From: Ectobius pallidus
Taxonomy: Eukaryota > Arthropoda > Insecta > Blattodea > Ectobiidae
Reading direction: 5' to 3'
Length of the DNA: 64,000 nt
Assembly: GCA_964059195.1 (NCBI GenBank)
Contig: CAXKWD010000005.1
Span: 137,779,686 to 137,843,685, forward strand
Both the position numbers and the translations under genes were made by a program. Positions 1 through 11,190 of the stretch are shown here, one piece after another. The notes beneath the pieces were generated by a model. That model worked only from the letters and a program-made list of their open reading frames with translations. It did not search any database and was not told the DNA's origin. How positions within the stretch are numbered: position 1 is the first letter of the stretch; each line of letters begins with the position of its first letter.

Positions 1-312
1 CAGTAGTGTCGTGAGAATAAAAATAATCTATAGATTATGAATCATATTTCGCCACATTGTAATTCAGCTAAGACTTTTTACGGATTTTTTACTACTTAGT
101 TTTCCCACTAAACATATTCTTATTATGAAAGGCCTAATTTTGCAGTAACATATTTCTTACAATGCGCAGTATGTTAGACCTAAATTTGTTGATATTTTAT
201 TTTTAATTTTCCTAGATATGTGTGTATGTCTATATAGCATGATATAACTTTAAAAATAAATGTATATTACATACAGAGCATATACACTCACACTTATATA
301 TACTGTATATAT
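1..312. other. AT-rich stretch, nothing recognised
   Basis: AT-rich sequence with scattered TA/ATAT runs. No open frame with protein-like content, repeat boundary or RNA signature was seen. Confidence 0.6.
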
Positions 313-560
313 CTATATTAATAAAAATGAATTTCCAAAATGCATGTTGCCTCATCACTTGAGAACGGCACGACCGATTTGGCTGAATTCTTTTTTGTTG
401 TGTTCGTAATTGTCAGGACAAGGTTTATATGAAAGAATTTTTTTGGAAAATCCACGGGAAAAGTTGGAAATGTGAAATGAGGCACAGTTAGAGAGTTCTG
501 CTGTCAATTGTTTACATAACGAAAGTATTGTTTACGATGTTCACATAGGGATTTGGAAAC
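313..560 (+). mobile_element. Unclassified interspersed repeat, possible Helentron-like end
   Basis: A CTATATTAATAAA-type start is followed about 40 bases later by GAGAACGGCACGACCGATTT (361-380). This kind of CGACCGATTTGGCTGAAT segment recurs in short non-autonomous repeats of many insects. Seen directly: the motif and its spacing. Recalled: similar segments occur in Helentron-like elements of insects. The class is a guess; no terminal hairpin or target-site duplication was identified. Confidence 0.3.
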
Positions 561-599
561 TATAATAGATAAAAGATAAAAGAAAGCGTTTCTCTAACT

Positions 600-957
600 A
601 TGTTTAAAAAAATGTCCAAAAAACACCTCCTTGATGAATTTTTTAATAATTAATTTTCATTTTAATGTGTCAAATTGTGCAATCTATAGTTATTTATTAT
701 GTAAATTGTGATAAATTACCTTTATATTATGCTACTTAAATTAGTTGGGATTATTATTTAAACTTATCTTTTATGTGTGCTAATATGGCATTTTTTTTGT
801 GTTTTACTGTATTTATTATGTTTATTATGTATCATACTTAGGCTACTGTTACCATTTTCTCTGTATTAATTCAATTTTTTTGTATTGTCCCTGCTACGAG
901 CCATTGGCTCTTTGGGATCTTTTTTGTCAAATAAATAAAATAAAATAAAATAAAAAA
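600..957 (+). mobile_element. LINE 3' UTR with (AAATA)n tail
   Basis: An AT-rich UTR-like stretch ends in ATTGGCTCTTTGGGATC, then TTTTTTGTCAAATAAATAAA and an A-rich short-period tail (about 930-957). The layout of a short GC-containing terminal block followed by a simple A-rich tail is typical of a 5'-truncated non-LTR retrotransposon on the plus strand. No coding remnant is visible upstream. Confidence 0.5.
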
Positions 958-1705
958 ATATTATAATACTGGGCTTTAACAAATTCTGATACTATCGATG
1001 TAGGCTAATTCATACATTTGTGAAAATAATTCTTGAAGAATAAATCCACGAAAATAAAGCAGTCACATATCTTTCTCTACCCTCGACATGGAAAATATTT
1101 TCTCACTTCACATTTTGATGTAGAATAAGCGGTCGTATTGCAGGGACAACTTAAGTGTGTGCCAGTGAGTACTGTATGCTATATCGGAAGTCGGTAACAA
1201 ATCCTATCCACTGATAGGTCACTCATAGCTGTAGGCTTTGTATTAGTTGAGAATAGGCCTAGGGATGTTTATCAGAGGCCCTAAGCATCTAAAACAAGAC
1301 AAAATGGGATGTTACATTTTCAGTCCTACGCGCGCAGTATACTATGTCCCAGGTTTTTGGGAAGGAAAGTATGAAAGTGATATAGAATTACTATTTTACT
1401 TCAGCCCCTAAACGGTTGTATGGTAATATGAGCGTGAGAAATACAATTTTCTGTCAAGACAATACAATCTTATGTAACCGGAATTTCTTTTTCTTCTTAT
1501 TTGCACTCCTCCCAGGCATGGTTTGTAGAAGCAATGGAATGCAACATTCGACATCCTCTATGAGCCATAAAAAGCTATATCTAGCGTTTTCTGAGGGAAT
1601 AGTCTGAGTGCCATTTGTCGTTCTATATATATATATAGCATTTTTGGATTCAAGGAATATATATTTATTATATACGTATATAAACATATCGTTTGATATC
1701 GATCT
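958..1705. other. No recognised feature
   Basis: Unique-looking AT-rich DNA. Short open frames at 1416-1607 (+) and 1454-1687 (-) overlap on opposite strands and have no motif. One TAGGCCTA octamer lies at 1254. Confidence 0.5.
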
Positions 1706-1800
1706 ATAGGAAGACCCAGGAAGAAATGGAAAGATGTGAGACCGGAACAGGCTCTAGCCTAATCCTTGAAGATAGAAGAAGAACATATCGTTTAGAGGTC
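1706..1800 (+). pseudogene. LINE ORF2 extreme C-terminus, remnant
   Basis: Eighteen in-frame codons from 1706 read IGRPRKKWKDVRPEQALA, followed by a stop at 1760-1762. The RPRKKWKDVRPEQA pattern is characteristic of the basic C-terminal tail of insect non-LTR retrotransposon polyproteins, just beyond the reverse transcriptase. It is followed by a short GAAGATAGAAGAAGAA run, like the GAA-rich 3' end of the LINE at 20.2 kb. Only this tail remains; no reverse-transcriptase motif lies upstream. The protein-tail match is direct; assignment to a clade is not possible. Confidence 0.6.
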
Positions 1801-2830
1801 CCTTGAATAAAACATGCTATTTTCAGACGTGTCTATCTTTTCGTCTTTGCTCATAAATATAGTCTTACAAACTTTTTTGTGTGTGTTAGATCCCTTTTCA
1901 TGATGTGACACGGAGACTGGTTCCACGACTTTCTCTTACTTGCGTGAAAAATTTACTTTTTGGCAATTTTTTCTTCTAAAAGGCTCTAACAATTTTGTTT
2001 TAAAATGTTATATGAGGTCCTAATGGTAGGGCCTGCATTACGCTTGCAGTTACACAGCATACAAACAAGGGATTCAAAGTTGATAGTACAAGTATTAATA
2101 GTACAATTACAAAAAATGCAGTTAAAAATAAATAAATAACTTTTTCATAAAATCGCTTTTATTTGAAACACTTTTTCGTAAAAGTTCTCTGAAAGATAGT
2201 TATAAAATATTATTTGAAGAGAGAAAGTTTATTGCCTCTGCTTTAAAGTAGAAAATTATAATGTATGAATACCATGTCAGATTTTTAGTTGTCCAACGTA
2301 ATATTCTGCGTCCATGCATTTTGCTAATAAATAATCTCCGTAAAAGGAATGAAAAATCGTTTGTAGGATTAAATAGAATTAATAGTTTCTGTATTCAGGT
2401 TTCAAAGCCTTTTCTTGTCTTTACCAAATAAATTTGAAAATTAATTTTTTATGTTCATTACTCGTAGGTGAAGCCCCACGTTGTTTTCTTAACATGGCAT
2501 TAATCTGTTTAATCAGCGCATTATAAATATATATACAAAAATGTACATATAATTTTTGTAATCGATCTAAGAAATAAGCTCTAGATCGATTCACATTACC
2601 CTGATCCTATTACGTTTTAGTTAAGACTTAACAGTCATTTTCTTATTATAATTTCTTCTTCCACCCGTACCTTAGGCAAGGTATTACAGGCAAGACACAT
2701 ATATGGAGATGTTTCTGTATTCATTACTTTTTGGTTTCAGAGGACTTCAAAACGTGTATTTATGTTAAAATCTGGACTTCAAATCGCGAACACAATATTT
2801 TCTCTACCTATAGGCTACTCTGCCAGGCAA
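1801..2830. other. No recognised feature
   Basis: AT-rich, no protein-like frames. The last bases before the ATT tract (CTCTGCCAGGCAAA, about 2818-2831) resemble the terminal CTCTGCCAGGTTAAA of the hairpin-tailed LINE at 55.7 kb. The ATT tract may therefore be an overgrown tail of that family. Confidence 0.4.
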
Positions 2831-2863
<33 letters not shown>

Positions 2864-2864
2864 G

Positions 2865-2918
<54 letters not shown>
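2831..2918. repeat. (ATT)n microsatellite
   Basis: About 29 trinucleotide units with one small interruption near 2871 (TTGTTG). Tyrosine-rich open frames across it are artefacts of the repeat. Confidence 0.95.
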
Positions 2919-2919
<1 letters not shown>

Positions 2920-3547
2920 AGAGGTAGAGTTATCTTGATAATAACCTTTCTACCTCATATAATTTTCATGTTGTAGGTCTGTACATTGGTTTGAAATAAA
3001 GTTCCTACAGCAATCTATCCGATTCTTTGACTTTTTATTACATGCCTCGTAGGGCAACAGCAAAATGTAGAGCGTTCAAATTTGGCTCGGCTATTGTCTA
3101 AAACCAGATTCAGAGCAATTGTTTTTTACAGAACTTTTCATAGAATGAAAATGAAACTTCCATCTAAATTGGCAATTGTGTTCAGAAGAAAGCAGTTAAT
3201 AGATGAGAGAATGAAACAGAATGGATCACTGAAAGAATAAAGAGAGTAAGAGACAAACAAAGAGAAATTTATATCATTTCGCTCCCTTTCTCTCGGAATC
3301 AAATGACATATAACGAAGACGAACAATATAGCTTTAAGTAGTATGTAGGCCTAGCATAAAAAACTGACATTCAGTAGGTAGTGAGTATCTGAATACATTA
3401 CGTTAGAACATTACTCACGTTTGTAACTTTACAGATTATAATTTGCATTATTAGTAGTACATTATCATAGGTAATGCCACGATTTAATTTATTTTGGAGA
3501 GTTCGAATTAACGAGTTGCATTTCTAATGGCTGATTGACGAATAATA
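2919..3547. other. No recognised feature
   Basis: Mixed AT-rich DNA with an A/G-rich patch around 3190-3290. One TAGGCCTA octamer at 3346. No coding or repeat signature. Confidence 0.5.
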
Positions 3548-3975
3548 TGTAATAAACTAGCAGGTTCCCGCGGCTTCGCCCACGATAATGAATTTAAAAA
3601 TTAAAAATTAAGAGTATAATAACTATTAAAGCATTATATTTATTAACACTTGCACGCGAATCGTTCATAAATTAAGCCATTAATAATTAATGAAACAGCT
3701 AAAATTCCTGCTTTAGAGTACATTCCACGATATGAAAACGCCGCCTGGGAAAACGACCTCTGATTTGATTATGCAGTTCTAAAGCGACCTGTTAACACTG
3801 ATAATAGGTATTGTTTCTCAACTGTTTGTTGACAGATGAATATGATGTGAATTTTATTTGATAAATTCAGTGTAATTTTCTGAAATTATATAATTTTTCA
3901 AGGGAAGGAGTTATTTTGTTTGGATTTTTTTGTCCGCGATACGGCCCGCGGCTTAGCCCGCCATTATTAATTGAC
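3548..3975 (+). repeat. Repeat family G, copy 1 (CCCGCGGCTTCGCCC head)
   Basis: The head ACTAGCAGGTTCCCGCGG (about 3556) continues into CTTCGCCCACGATAAT and an AAAAATTAAAAATTAAGAG block. A degenerate CGCCTGGGAAAACGACCTC segment follows near 3741. The same order (head, A/T block, CGCCTGGTAAAAGCGACCTC) recurs at 27.9 kb, so this is a diverged second copy of that family. A further CCCGCGGCTTAGCCCGCC lies near 3945. Heads of this kind are common in insect interspersed repeats; I do not assign a class. Confidence 0.65.
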
Positions 3976-4439
3976 TCCAGGATTTTTAAGAAATTTACAC
4001 TGGCAGATTATTAAAAAGGTTTGTGGTTCAGAGCTATGAAAATTGTAAGTAAAACTAAAATTAGAATATTTGTTCATTGTGTTCATTTCACTTAGGCCTT
4101 GTATAATAAAGAAACGGTTTTCCTAATTTTGTACTCTTCGTGAAAGTTTAGATTGCGAGAGACGATCATCGCCGAGTATATCCGATGTTTCACGAAGTGG
4201 GCGAGCGAGTGAGCACGCTATTTAGGGCCGTTGGATTGTATAAAAGTAGATCATTAATAAGATATTTTTATTAGTGAATATATTTAATTTTACATCATTC
4301 AAATACCATACTAAACAGAGTAGGCTACTATTAAAATATATTCGTTACGCATAATAATGTAGCCGTTGCATGTAAACGAAATACGATCGCAACCTTTGTT
4401 TGCTAACCATCCCAATAATATAAAGCCGCATGGCTGACT

Positions 4440-4860
4440 AACTAATTCACAGACATTAATATTTACCCCATTTCTGATGAACTAGAAACTTGAAATTTTG
4501 GCACACTTGCCACAAGCATTTCAAAGTTTGTAATTCTAACTGTCCTACAAATATGGAAAACTGTCTAGCAATAACGTCATTCACATCTACCACATTCTAC
4601 ATCACCCATTCACTGATATTAATGTTTACCCCTTCCCCATGAACTAGAAACTTGAAGTTTGGCAGTATAGCTTTTAACCTTTAATCGATAGGAAAATTCC
4701 AGAACGTTCAAAATTTTAACTTTTTACCCCCAAAAATCTCTGAAAATTTTCACTGACATTAATGTCTGCCTGTTTCCAGATGATCTAGAAACGTGAAATT
4801 TAACAGACTTTTAGGTTTTAGCCATAACAAATCTAAAAAAGTATTTTAAGATTTTGAGAT
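4440..4860 (+). repeat. Three-unit degenerate tandem array, 140-163 bp period
   Basis: The phrase CACTGACATTAATRTTTACC followed by GATGAACTAGAAACTTGAAA occurs three times, with the ATTAAT anchor at 4455, 4618 and 4758. Spacings are therefore 163 and 140 bp. The units differ by many substitutions, so the array is old. It lies about 900 bp downstream of the family G head, as the array at 28.9-29.7 kb does in the other copy, although the unit sequence is different. Confidence 0.75.
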
Positions 4861-5681
4861 AAAATTATGAGCTTTTTGGAATTCCCCGTCGGTTAGAGGC
4901 TGATGCCCTGATGATGGTTTTATGAAACCGAAAGGCTTAGGCTATACAAATAAAAAAAGTTGAGATTATGGTAACATATAAATATTTTATTCACGTAAGG
5001 TGTTATATTATTTCAATTAATTAATCCTAAACGTAAACTCGTTCTTCCATAACTATGTCCTTAATTAAGTTCATTGTTTGAGAAGAAACATATTGTTTGT
5101 TTTGTTTTTAATCCATTCCTCTACAGAATTATGAAACACACAGTTTGGCAGGCTTTCTAGAGAAAGAGGAGGAAAAGGAGGATAATTCCAACGATTTAAG
5201 CTCTTTAGGTAAGAAGTATCATTACACCATCGTCTTCTCTTCTTAGGGAACTCAGCCTTTAAAGATTTCTAAGACTTAAGACGCAATGAAAAGGCTTTGT
5301 GAGAGATATTTCTATTGGCCTGAATTTCCCTGCTCCATATTGGCAAGGTTTGGAAATCATTTGGCTGCTGTCATAATGCACACAGGCTGATATCGACTAT
5401 GGAGAACTCAGGATCATAATGCAGAGGAAGCTTCCTCTTTCAGTTCCTCTTTCTAGCCGATTACTCTAACTGCTAGATTGACTTCATTTCCGGCCTTGGC
5501 GTTGTTCTCAGTTCAAATTATCTTGTAAGATCCGTGACTTAGCCTATAGCAAGTAGGCAGGCCTATATCACTAATAAGACGTAACTTTTTACCTAGTATG
5601 TTATAAATTCTGCTAATGATGTCAGTGTAAAATGCAGCACATTAAAAAAAACACATATTATAAATTTGTTTCTGCCGAGAT
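4861..5681. other. No recognised gene
   Basis: Near 4907 there is a GATGATGGTTTTATGAAACC segment followed by GAAAGGCTTAGGC, which looks like a retroelement terminal block but cannot be placed. The rest is unremarkable AT-rich DNA. Confidence 0.4.
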
Positions 5682-6016
5682 AGTAATCAAGAGACGGGTA
5701 CGCCGTAGCGTATTGGTTGAGGCGTTGCGGTACAAACCGGAAGGTAGCGGGTTCGATCCCCGATAAGATCTTTTTATTTTTTCAATTGGCCTAATCCTTC
5801 TGATGGCACTATGGCCCTGGGGTCGACTCAGCCTCTAACAGAAATAAGTACCAGAAGCAATCTTGGGGGCAAAGGCGGCCGGTGCGTAAGGCTGACAACC
5901 TGACCATTTTCACGTCAGAATGTCTAAAATCTGGGAGCCTCAAGCTTCTGGAACCCCCTGGTCCTTCATGGCCTGTATGGGGAATACTTGACTTAATATT
6001 TTAAGTAATCAAGAGA
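5682..6016 (+). mobile_element. SINE family A, full-length, with 13-bp target-site duplication
   Basis: A tRNA-derived head carries an A box (TAGCGTATTGG, 5706-5716) and a perfect B box (GGTTCGATCCC, 5750-5760). A tRNA-unrelated body of about 240 bp follows, with GGCCTAATCCTTCTGATGGC and CTGGGGTCGACTCAGCCTCT. The element (5695-6003) is bounded by identical 13-bp repeats AGTAATCAAGAGA at 5682-5694 and 6004-6016. The perfect duplication shows LINE-mediated insertion that is fairly recent. Related copies lie at 14.8-15.2 kb (split), 33.3 kb (minus) and 54.95 kb (minus, 5'-truncated). Transcription would be by RNA polymerase III from the internal boxes. Confidence 0.92.
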
Positions 6017-6639
6017 AGCAGTAATAGCCCCCCACTCAATGCCTGATACCTTTCCCCCGCGCGCTCCCGTATTTTTTATGCTTTTAATTTTGGATTTTTG
6101 GATTTTTTATTTTGGATTTACGATCTAATTAATTCAGCAGCGTTCATCGATAGTAAGAAATAAAGAGATACAGATACGGGTAGGATTGAAACGGTAAAAC
6201 TGAACTAGAAACTTTCATTAAATCCTATTCGGTGTCTGGAATAATAAATATATAGAAAGTAAGAGGTTTTGATATACTTACGTGAGTGGGCTGCAAAGAA
6301 GGAAAAGACGCAGGTAGGTTATGATAACGGCACTGGGTGCAGGAAACTCACGTTTCCACCATAATAGAATGAACGGGAAATGGACAAAAAATCGCCGAAG
6401 AATCTTGAACATTGAGGCTAGTCGAGCTCAGTTGTTTACTGTGCAGATCGTTAGCAACTTCTTTTTAAGCTTTCCCCAGTGGAAGGATTGTCATAATATA
6501 CAAAGCATAATATAACTATACAATTTGTTTGTGAATATAAATCGAGGAAAAAACATAATTAAAAGTCAAATGAGTACCAGGCATATGGGGGTTAAACAAT
6601 GGCCGCTTAGGGAATAATTTTAAATATTTAATTCATTTA
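6017..6639. other. No recognised feature
   Basis: AT-rich. A 64-codon open frame at 6321-6515 has no motif or composition suggesting a protein. Confidence 0.5.
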
Positions 6640-6885
6640 GGGCCAATTGTATAAACAGTTTGATCTCGGATCAGAGACTAAACTGATCTCAGTTCAAGCT
6701 GAACTCGGAAATTTATGTTGTATAAACACTAATCTGAGTACTGAACTAGGATCAAAAGTGAACTTCGAATAGTTGAACTTAGATCAGTGATCTACAATAC
6801 GACTCGAGTCAGAACTCAGATTATTTTCTGAACTTAGATTAAGTTATAATTGATCTCCAGTCAGTGATGTTTATACAATCGGCCC
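6640..6885. mobile_element. MITE with GGGCC terminal inverted repeats, 246 bp
   Basis: The left end GGGCCAATTGTATAAACA (from 6640) is mirrored by the right end TGTTTATACAATCGGCCC (to 6885). The terminal repeats are near-perfect, about 18 bp. The interior is made of short related blocks (GATCTCGGATCAGAGA, TGAACTCGG, GAACTTAGATCAG), so much of the element can fold on itself. Flanks are TTA on the left and TTG on the right. A 3-bp TTA-like duplication would fit a PIF/Harbinger MITE, but one base disagrees and the class stays tentative. No transposase is present. Confidence 0.85.
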
Positions 6886-7561
6886 TTGTTTCAAAATATT
6901 GTTTAAAAAGGGCATTTTCAATTATGCTTCCGTCCACTGCAATAAAGCTTGTCTCGTGTGAGTGAACAAAGCTATGACTTATTCGTCTAGAATGTTTTAT
7001 AGAATCATAATATTATCGAAATGATAATGTGTCGATTGTTTTATTCACAGAAATCGGACTACAAATACTTTTCAAAGTAGGGAATTCGAAGATATGGTAT
7101 AGACCTAGATACATTCTTTATTTATCATAAACGTATTTACGATAATGGTGGAGCTATCGCATAGAGTTTTACTGCTGAAGATGTCATATAGGTTATACAC
7201 GACACAGAAACTCATATCGGGAAGCTAAGAAATGAAGGGCAACATTTCTCCCAGTTCAAGCCATGTGGCATTCCTCAGCGACACTATTTTATCCGAAATG
7301 GGGAGGGGGTGCTAGCGGCATTCCAGGGTGCATCCACGTGCAGGGGTAGGGTAGCTTAAGCACTCAGCACAAATGGTCCTCCGGAGGCGATATACCCCTT
7401 AAAGGGAGCAATGTCACATAAGAATGTTCTTAAGAGAAGACCATCTGCATCCAAGTTACATGCTAAACTACTTTGGCATATTCGAATTGTCATCGAAAAT
7501 AAAGATGTAGATGTAAGCTGTGAGGATGTTTTATTGAAGTAAGATGAGAAATTACTCCCTT
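6886..7561. other. No recognised feature
   Basis: Slightly more GC-rich between about 7280 and 7420 (GGGGAGGGGGTGCTAGCGGC). No coding signature or shared repeat was found. Confidence 0.45.
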
Positions 7562-7792
7562 CAGCTTAAAAACCAAACTCTGTGGCGATACATCCCTGAA
7601 GGAACAACGCCTACCACCTGACCACTGCTTCATCTACCATAGGCAGATGGCAAGATTGGGGGCATGTGGTCAGCATACCGACACCCCTGGCCGTTAATTT
7701 TGGTTAACAAGACTGGAGCCGCTACTTCTCTATCAAGTATCTCCTCAATTTGAAGCATGAGGCTGAGTGCATCCCGTTCCAGACCTCCCTAA
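7562..7792 (-). mobile_element. SINE family B, 5'-truncated
   Basis: Read on the minus strand it begins at GGGAGGTCTGGAACGGGATG. It then follows the body of the full-length copy at 59.6 kb: TTCAAATTGAGGAG, GAAGTAGCGGCTCC, GTCGGTATGCTGACCACATG and TATGGTAGATGA. It ends with CCTTCAGGGATGTATCGCCA. The tRNA-like head and both pol III boxes are missing, which is the usual form of a 5'-truncated retroposed copy. Confidence 0.85.
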
Positions 7793-8028
7793 CTCATAAT
7801 ATAGTAAACAATATCCACCTTATACCACAAAAGTATATTAAATTGCAATTTTTTTTAATACAGGGTTAACTAGTATCGTAAATATAAAGAGATAAAAACA
7901 TCCAAATGCAAATTAGCTTGTATTTTGCAACTTAATAGCCTATCTAAAAAATTAACAGGCTTCATTCCTACACCTAAGAAAATTAAAATTTCAAGCTTTT
8001 AAGTGTTAGGCCTACTGCGTGTTTTAGA

Positions 8029-8205
8029 CGAACGAATGCAGAAAGGAAACAGGAAGAAGGAACGAAAGGAAGAGCGAAGTAAGGAGGAATGAAGGATCTT
8101 AAGGAATCAATAAACATATAATAAGGCGAGAAAGGAGAAAGAAAGAAACAAAAAAACGAAAAAATGAAAAGAGTTAAAAGTACAAAAGGAATTAAGAAGA
8201 CATTT
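8029..8205 (+). repeat. Purine-rich tract
   Basis: About 175 bp are dominated by A and G on the plus strand (GAAAGGAAACAGGAAGAAGG and similar), with few pyrimidines. It has no fixed period. Such tracts can adopt non-B structures; no function is implied. Confidence 0.7.
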
Positions 8206-11157
8206 CAAAGTAGTTAACGATTTACTAAACCAGTATTGGATATTCACCACTGGTATAGGCATATTAAGCCCTTAAGGTCGGATATCCTTGCTATTATGCC
8301 AATAGCTTTAGTAGTAAATTAATCATAATTAGTGAAATTCCATTTTTTCAAAGAGGAGAGAGGATATCCACCACTCACATGACTATTCGTAAAAAAATAA
8401 AAAATAAAAATAAACCTATGAAAGTTAAACGGTGGTATTTGTTCCATACTAGCTGAAATGGTTTTATTTTTGTTCTATTTTATTAATTAAGCAAAGTTAA
8501 ATTCAGAAAGAACTGTAGTGATTGGTCGCTACTCACTTCGCCTGAATAAGATTGCTGGTTGATCATTATATTCACTGTAATTTGTTTCATCAAAAGGTAT
8601 TCTTTTCTTCCATCATATGCTTTTATCTTCCGAGCAATAAATATATGATAGAATAAGAAATTGAGCTCTTTGACTCCGTCTGTACAAGAATTGCAATATC
8701 TTGTTATTGGTCCCAGTTCGTGTAGATCTGTGCAATATCCCCGCTTTCTTGGCAGCTAGGTCTGGACAATAAACCAGCCGAATTACATAGAACAAGACAA
8801 CGTCTTAAGACTTTCTCGAAGATGAATGGCGGTCAGCTTCCGTCTTCCTTCACACGCTGGTATTTGCTTGTTGCGAGAAGAACTCTCATTGGATTCCTTC
8901 TAGTTTGCTCTCCCGTCGTCCTACGCTGAACATTTTACTCGGAAGACAAATTCGATGACAAGGGAAGCAACACGCTCTTAAATATCTGTGTGTCTGCTGC
9001 CGTCTTGTCTCGCAGTTTACAAGCTAGCAAACCAATTACTCTATTTCTTGTTGTTTGCTTAAAGAGGATGTAGTTTTCACTGAATCCAAAATTGAACTTT
9101 CTTGTGTACAACAGTTTCGGGAAGCTATTATTAAATAAGTAACTCTGGTTTTGTTTCACGAACTTCTATTAAAGGCTCTAACTGTAACTTACAACTTCCA
9201 TCATCAGTGCTGTATGCTCAACATTATTATTACCAATTTTATTTTTTAATGCACTTTGTCCATTGATCACAAACCATACAATCAAAATATGTTTAAAGAA
9301 ACGATTTTGTTTAATACACAAAGGAAACCATTGCCATATTGACGTGCTTGTGTATGCTGAAAATTCTTCTAAGAATAAGATTCGATGAATCAAATATACA
9401 GCCTATTATCCCGTTGAGAGCTAAGTTTTATATATTAATATAAGCAATCACCAAGTAAAACCATCAGTGGACTCTAAGATTAAAATTGATAAGGAAACTT
9501 TTAGCAAATTGGGTGGTTTCTATAAACAACAGTTCTAACATGTGAATAAAAATCCACACATTAAAAGTAAAGCATTACTTTATTAGTCTTATATCTCTGT
9601 TTTTATAAAATCTTTTGAAGTGACGTAAATATGCGTCAGTAGCATTAAAAAGGTTACTTGGAGCTCGAAGCACAATACCAATTAAATATGTAGACACCTC
9701 GAAGTTCCAATTAGACGTTCAGAAACTGAAGAATAAAGTTCTTTCAACTCTTAAAAGAATCACTCCATATTTGAATCGATTTTTTTTTTATAAAACAGAA
9801 CATGTAAGAAAAACAGAGTTTTGAGATATACGAAAATAACTGTTTAAAACCAGTATTTTTAAGCAGTAAGAAACAAATCCCCTAACTAATGGTTATAAAA
9901 TGTTAATGTTAGCTTTCTTTTATAAAAAACAAAATATTTATTTTAATTATTTGACTTAGATTAAGGGATTTGCTGTTGTGACATATGTTGTTTTTCCTAA
10001 TAATGGGAAATTACTTTTAATTTTTAACACATTAATTCATACTAGTCCACTAATTTACATTGTCTGACCTAAAATAATTTCACTCTTTTTTTAGTAGTAG
10101 GTCAGTTGAGAATCTCACTGTAAAAATTCAATATGTTCTGCTGGAATGTAGTGCACTATTTTCCACATGTCTTGCAATTTTTTTTGATCAATAGGCACTC
10201 ATCCTGCTGGATATGCCAACTCTGTAAGAAAGGTTTACGATATTCGAATTACTGGTTCCAACTTGGAAAGCATATACCACCATACCATCTATGAATGATC
10301 GAGCTTCAACAGTGCATAGTTTGTCTTTTGCTTATGTGAAATGAGTAAAATGAGAAATCAGGAAATATTGTTTTTGATCTCGAGGCACTTTCCGAACACT
10401 TGATTCCACTGAAAGACAGTTTTACTTAAATAATGATAGTCACCTAGGTTTTTAAATTCGAATTTCTGGAGATTCTACCATCTTAACTGTAAATTTATTT
10501 TCTTTTGTAGATACTGGATATCATAATAAATTTCAGTATATTCTTTAGGAAAGTAAATCCTGTCATTTCGTCTTACAACTCTTTTTACCAAAGCAAATTG
10601 TCTGTCGTTTGAATCATATCTTAACAGCTGTTCCCTCTGCTTTGCGCCCGGAAGTGGTGCTTGATAGTTCATGCCTACTCGTTTCAGGTAAAACTGACAT
10701 ATGCATTTTCTCCATAAAACCGTATTCATTGGGTATAGGCGGACGGTAAATGTCTCGGTGATTCTACTTGGCCATTCTATTTTACGCTACATTAATGAAA
10801 GTCACAACAGTGAAGATCTTGCTCATTGTCAAAACCCACTTTAATGGAGTATCATGTGCTGAGTGTCAGAACATAATGTACTTCCTGATAAAATACATAA
10901 AAGTGAAAAGTACAGTGATAATGAAGTATCTACATCTGCGGAATACATTATCTACACTAGACTGCAGAAGAAATTTAAGAAGTCATTTAATTAATTTGGA
11001 AAATTTGTTTGCAAGACACAAAGGTAAATTTTAAATGTTCACTAAATTTTTTGGATGGAATTTTTGTCCCAGGTTTTTCCTAAAAATGTTTCAAATATCC
11101 AGTTTCTATCTAAACCTCATTTGGTCACCCTAATTTAACCGTAAGTTTAAACTCTAA
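8206..11157. other. Long stretch without a recognised gene
   Basis: Open frames of 60-88 codons (8613-8795, 8935-9159, 9178-9393 and 10475-10729 on minus; 10768-11034 on plus) have no recognisable domain and are within chance length. A 26-bp block at 9445-9470 (CAATCACCAAGTAAAACCAT plus CAGTGG) recurs at 20.12 kb beside a LINE 3' end and may be a solo tail of that LINE. Confidence 0.5.
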
Positions 11158-11190
11158 ACTCCTTGGCGCTACATCCTTCGAGGGACTAGT
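11158..11190 (-). mobile_element. Possible SINE family B tail fragment
   Basis: CTCCTTGGCGCTACATCC then TTCGAGGGA resembles the complement of the family B 3' end (CCTTCAGGGATTTAGTGCCA at 59.9 kb). It is only about 30 bp and diverged, so the assignment is weak. Confidence 0.3.

Noticed and set aside
2731..2976. Tyrosine/cysteine-rich, asparagine-rich and leucine-rich frames over ATT/AAT tracts (also 16670-16852, 50340-50656, 52768-53050)
   Set aside because: They are translations of microsatellites.
5205..5215. Further plus-strand AG/GTAAGA junctions at 5209 and 21218 as ratchet points
   Set aside because: Short or poor pyrimidine tracts and a weaker donor than at 17155.
10475..10729. 84-codon minus frame as an exon
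   Set aside because: No recognised domain, no convincing splice signals at its edges, and within chance length.
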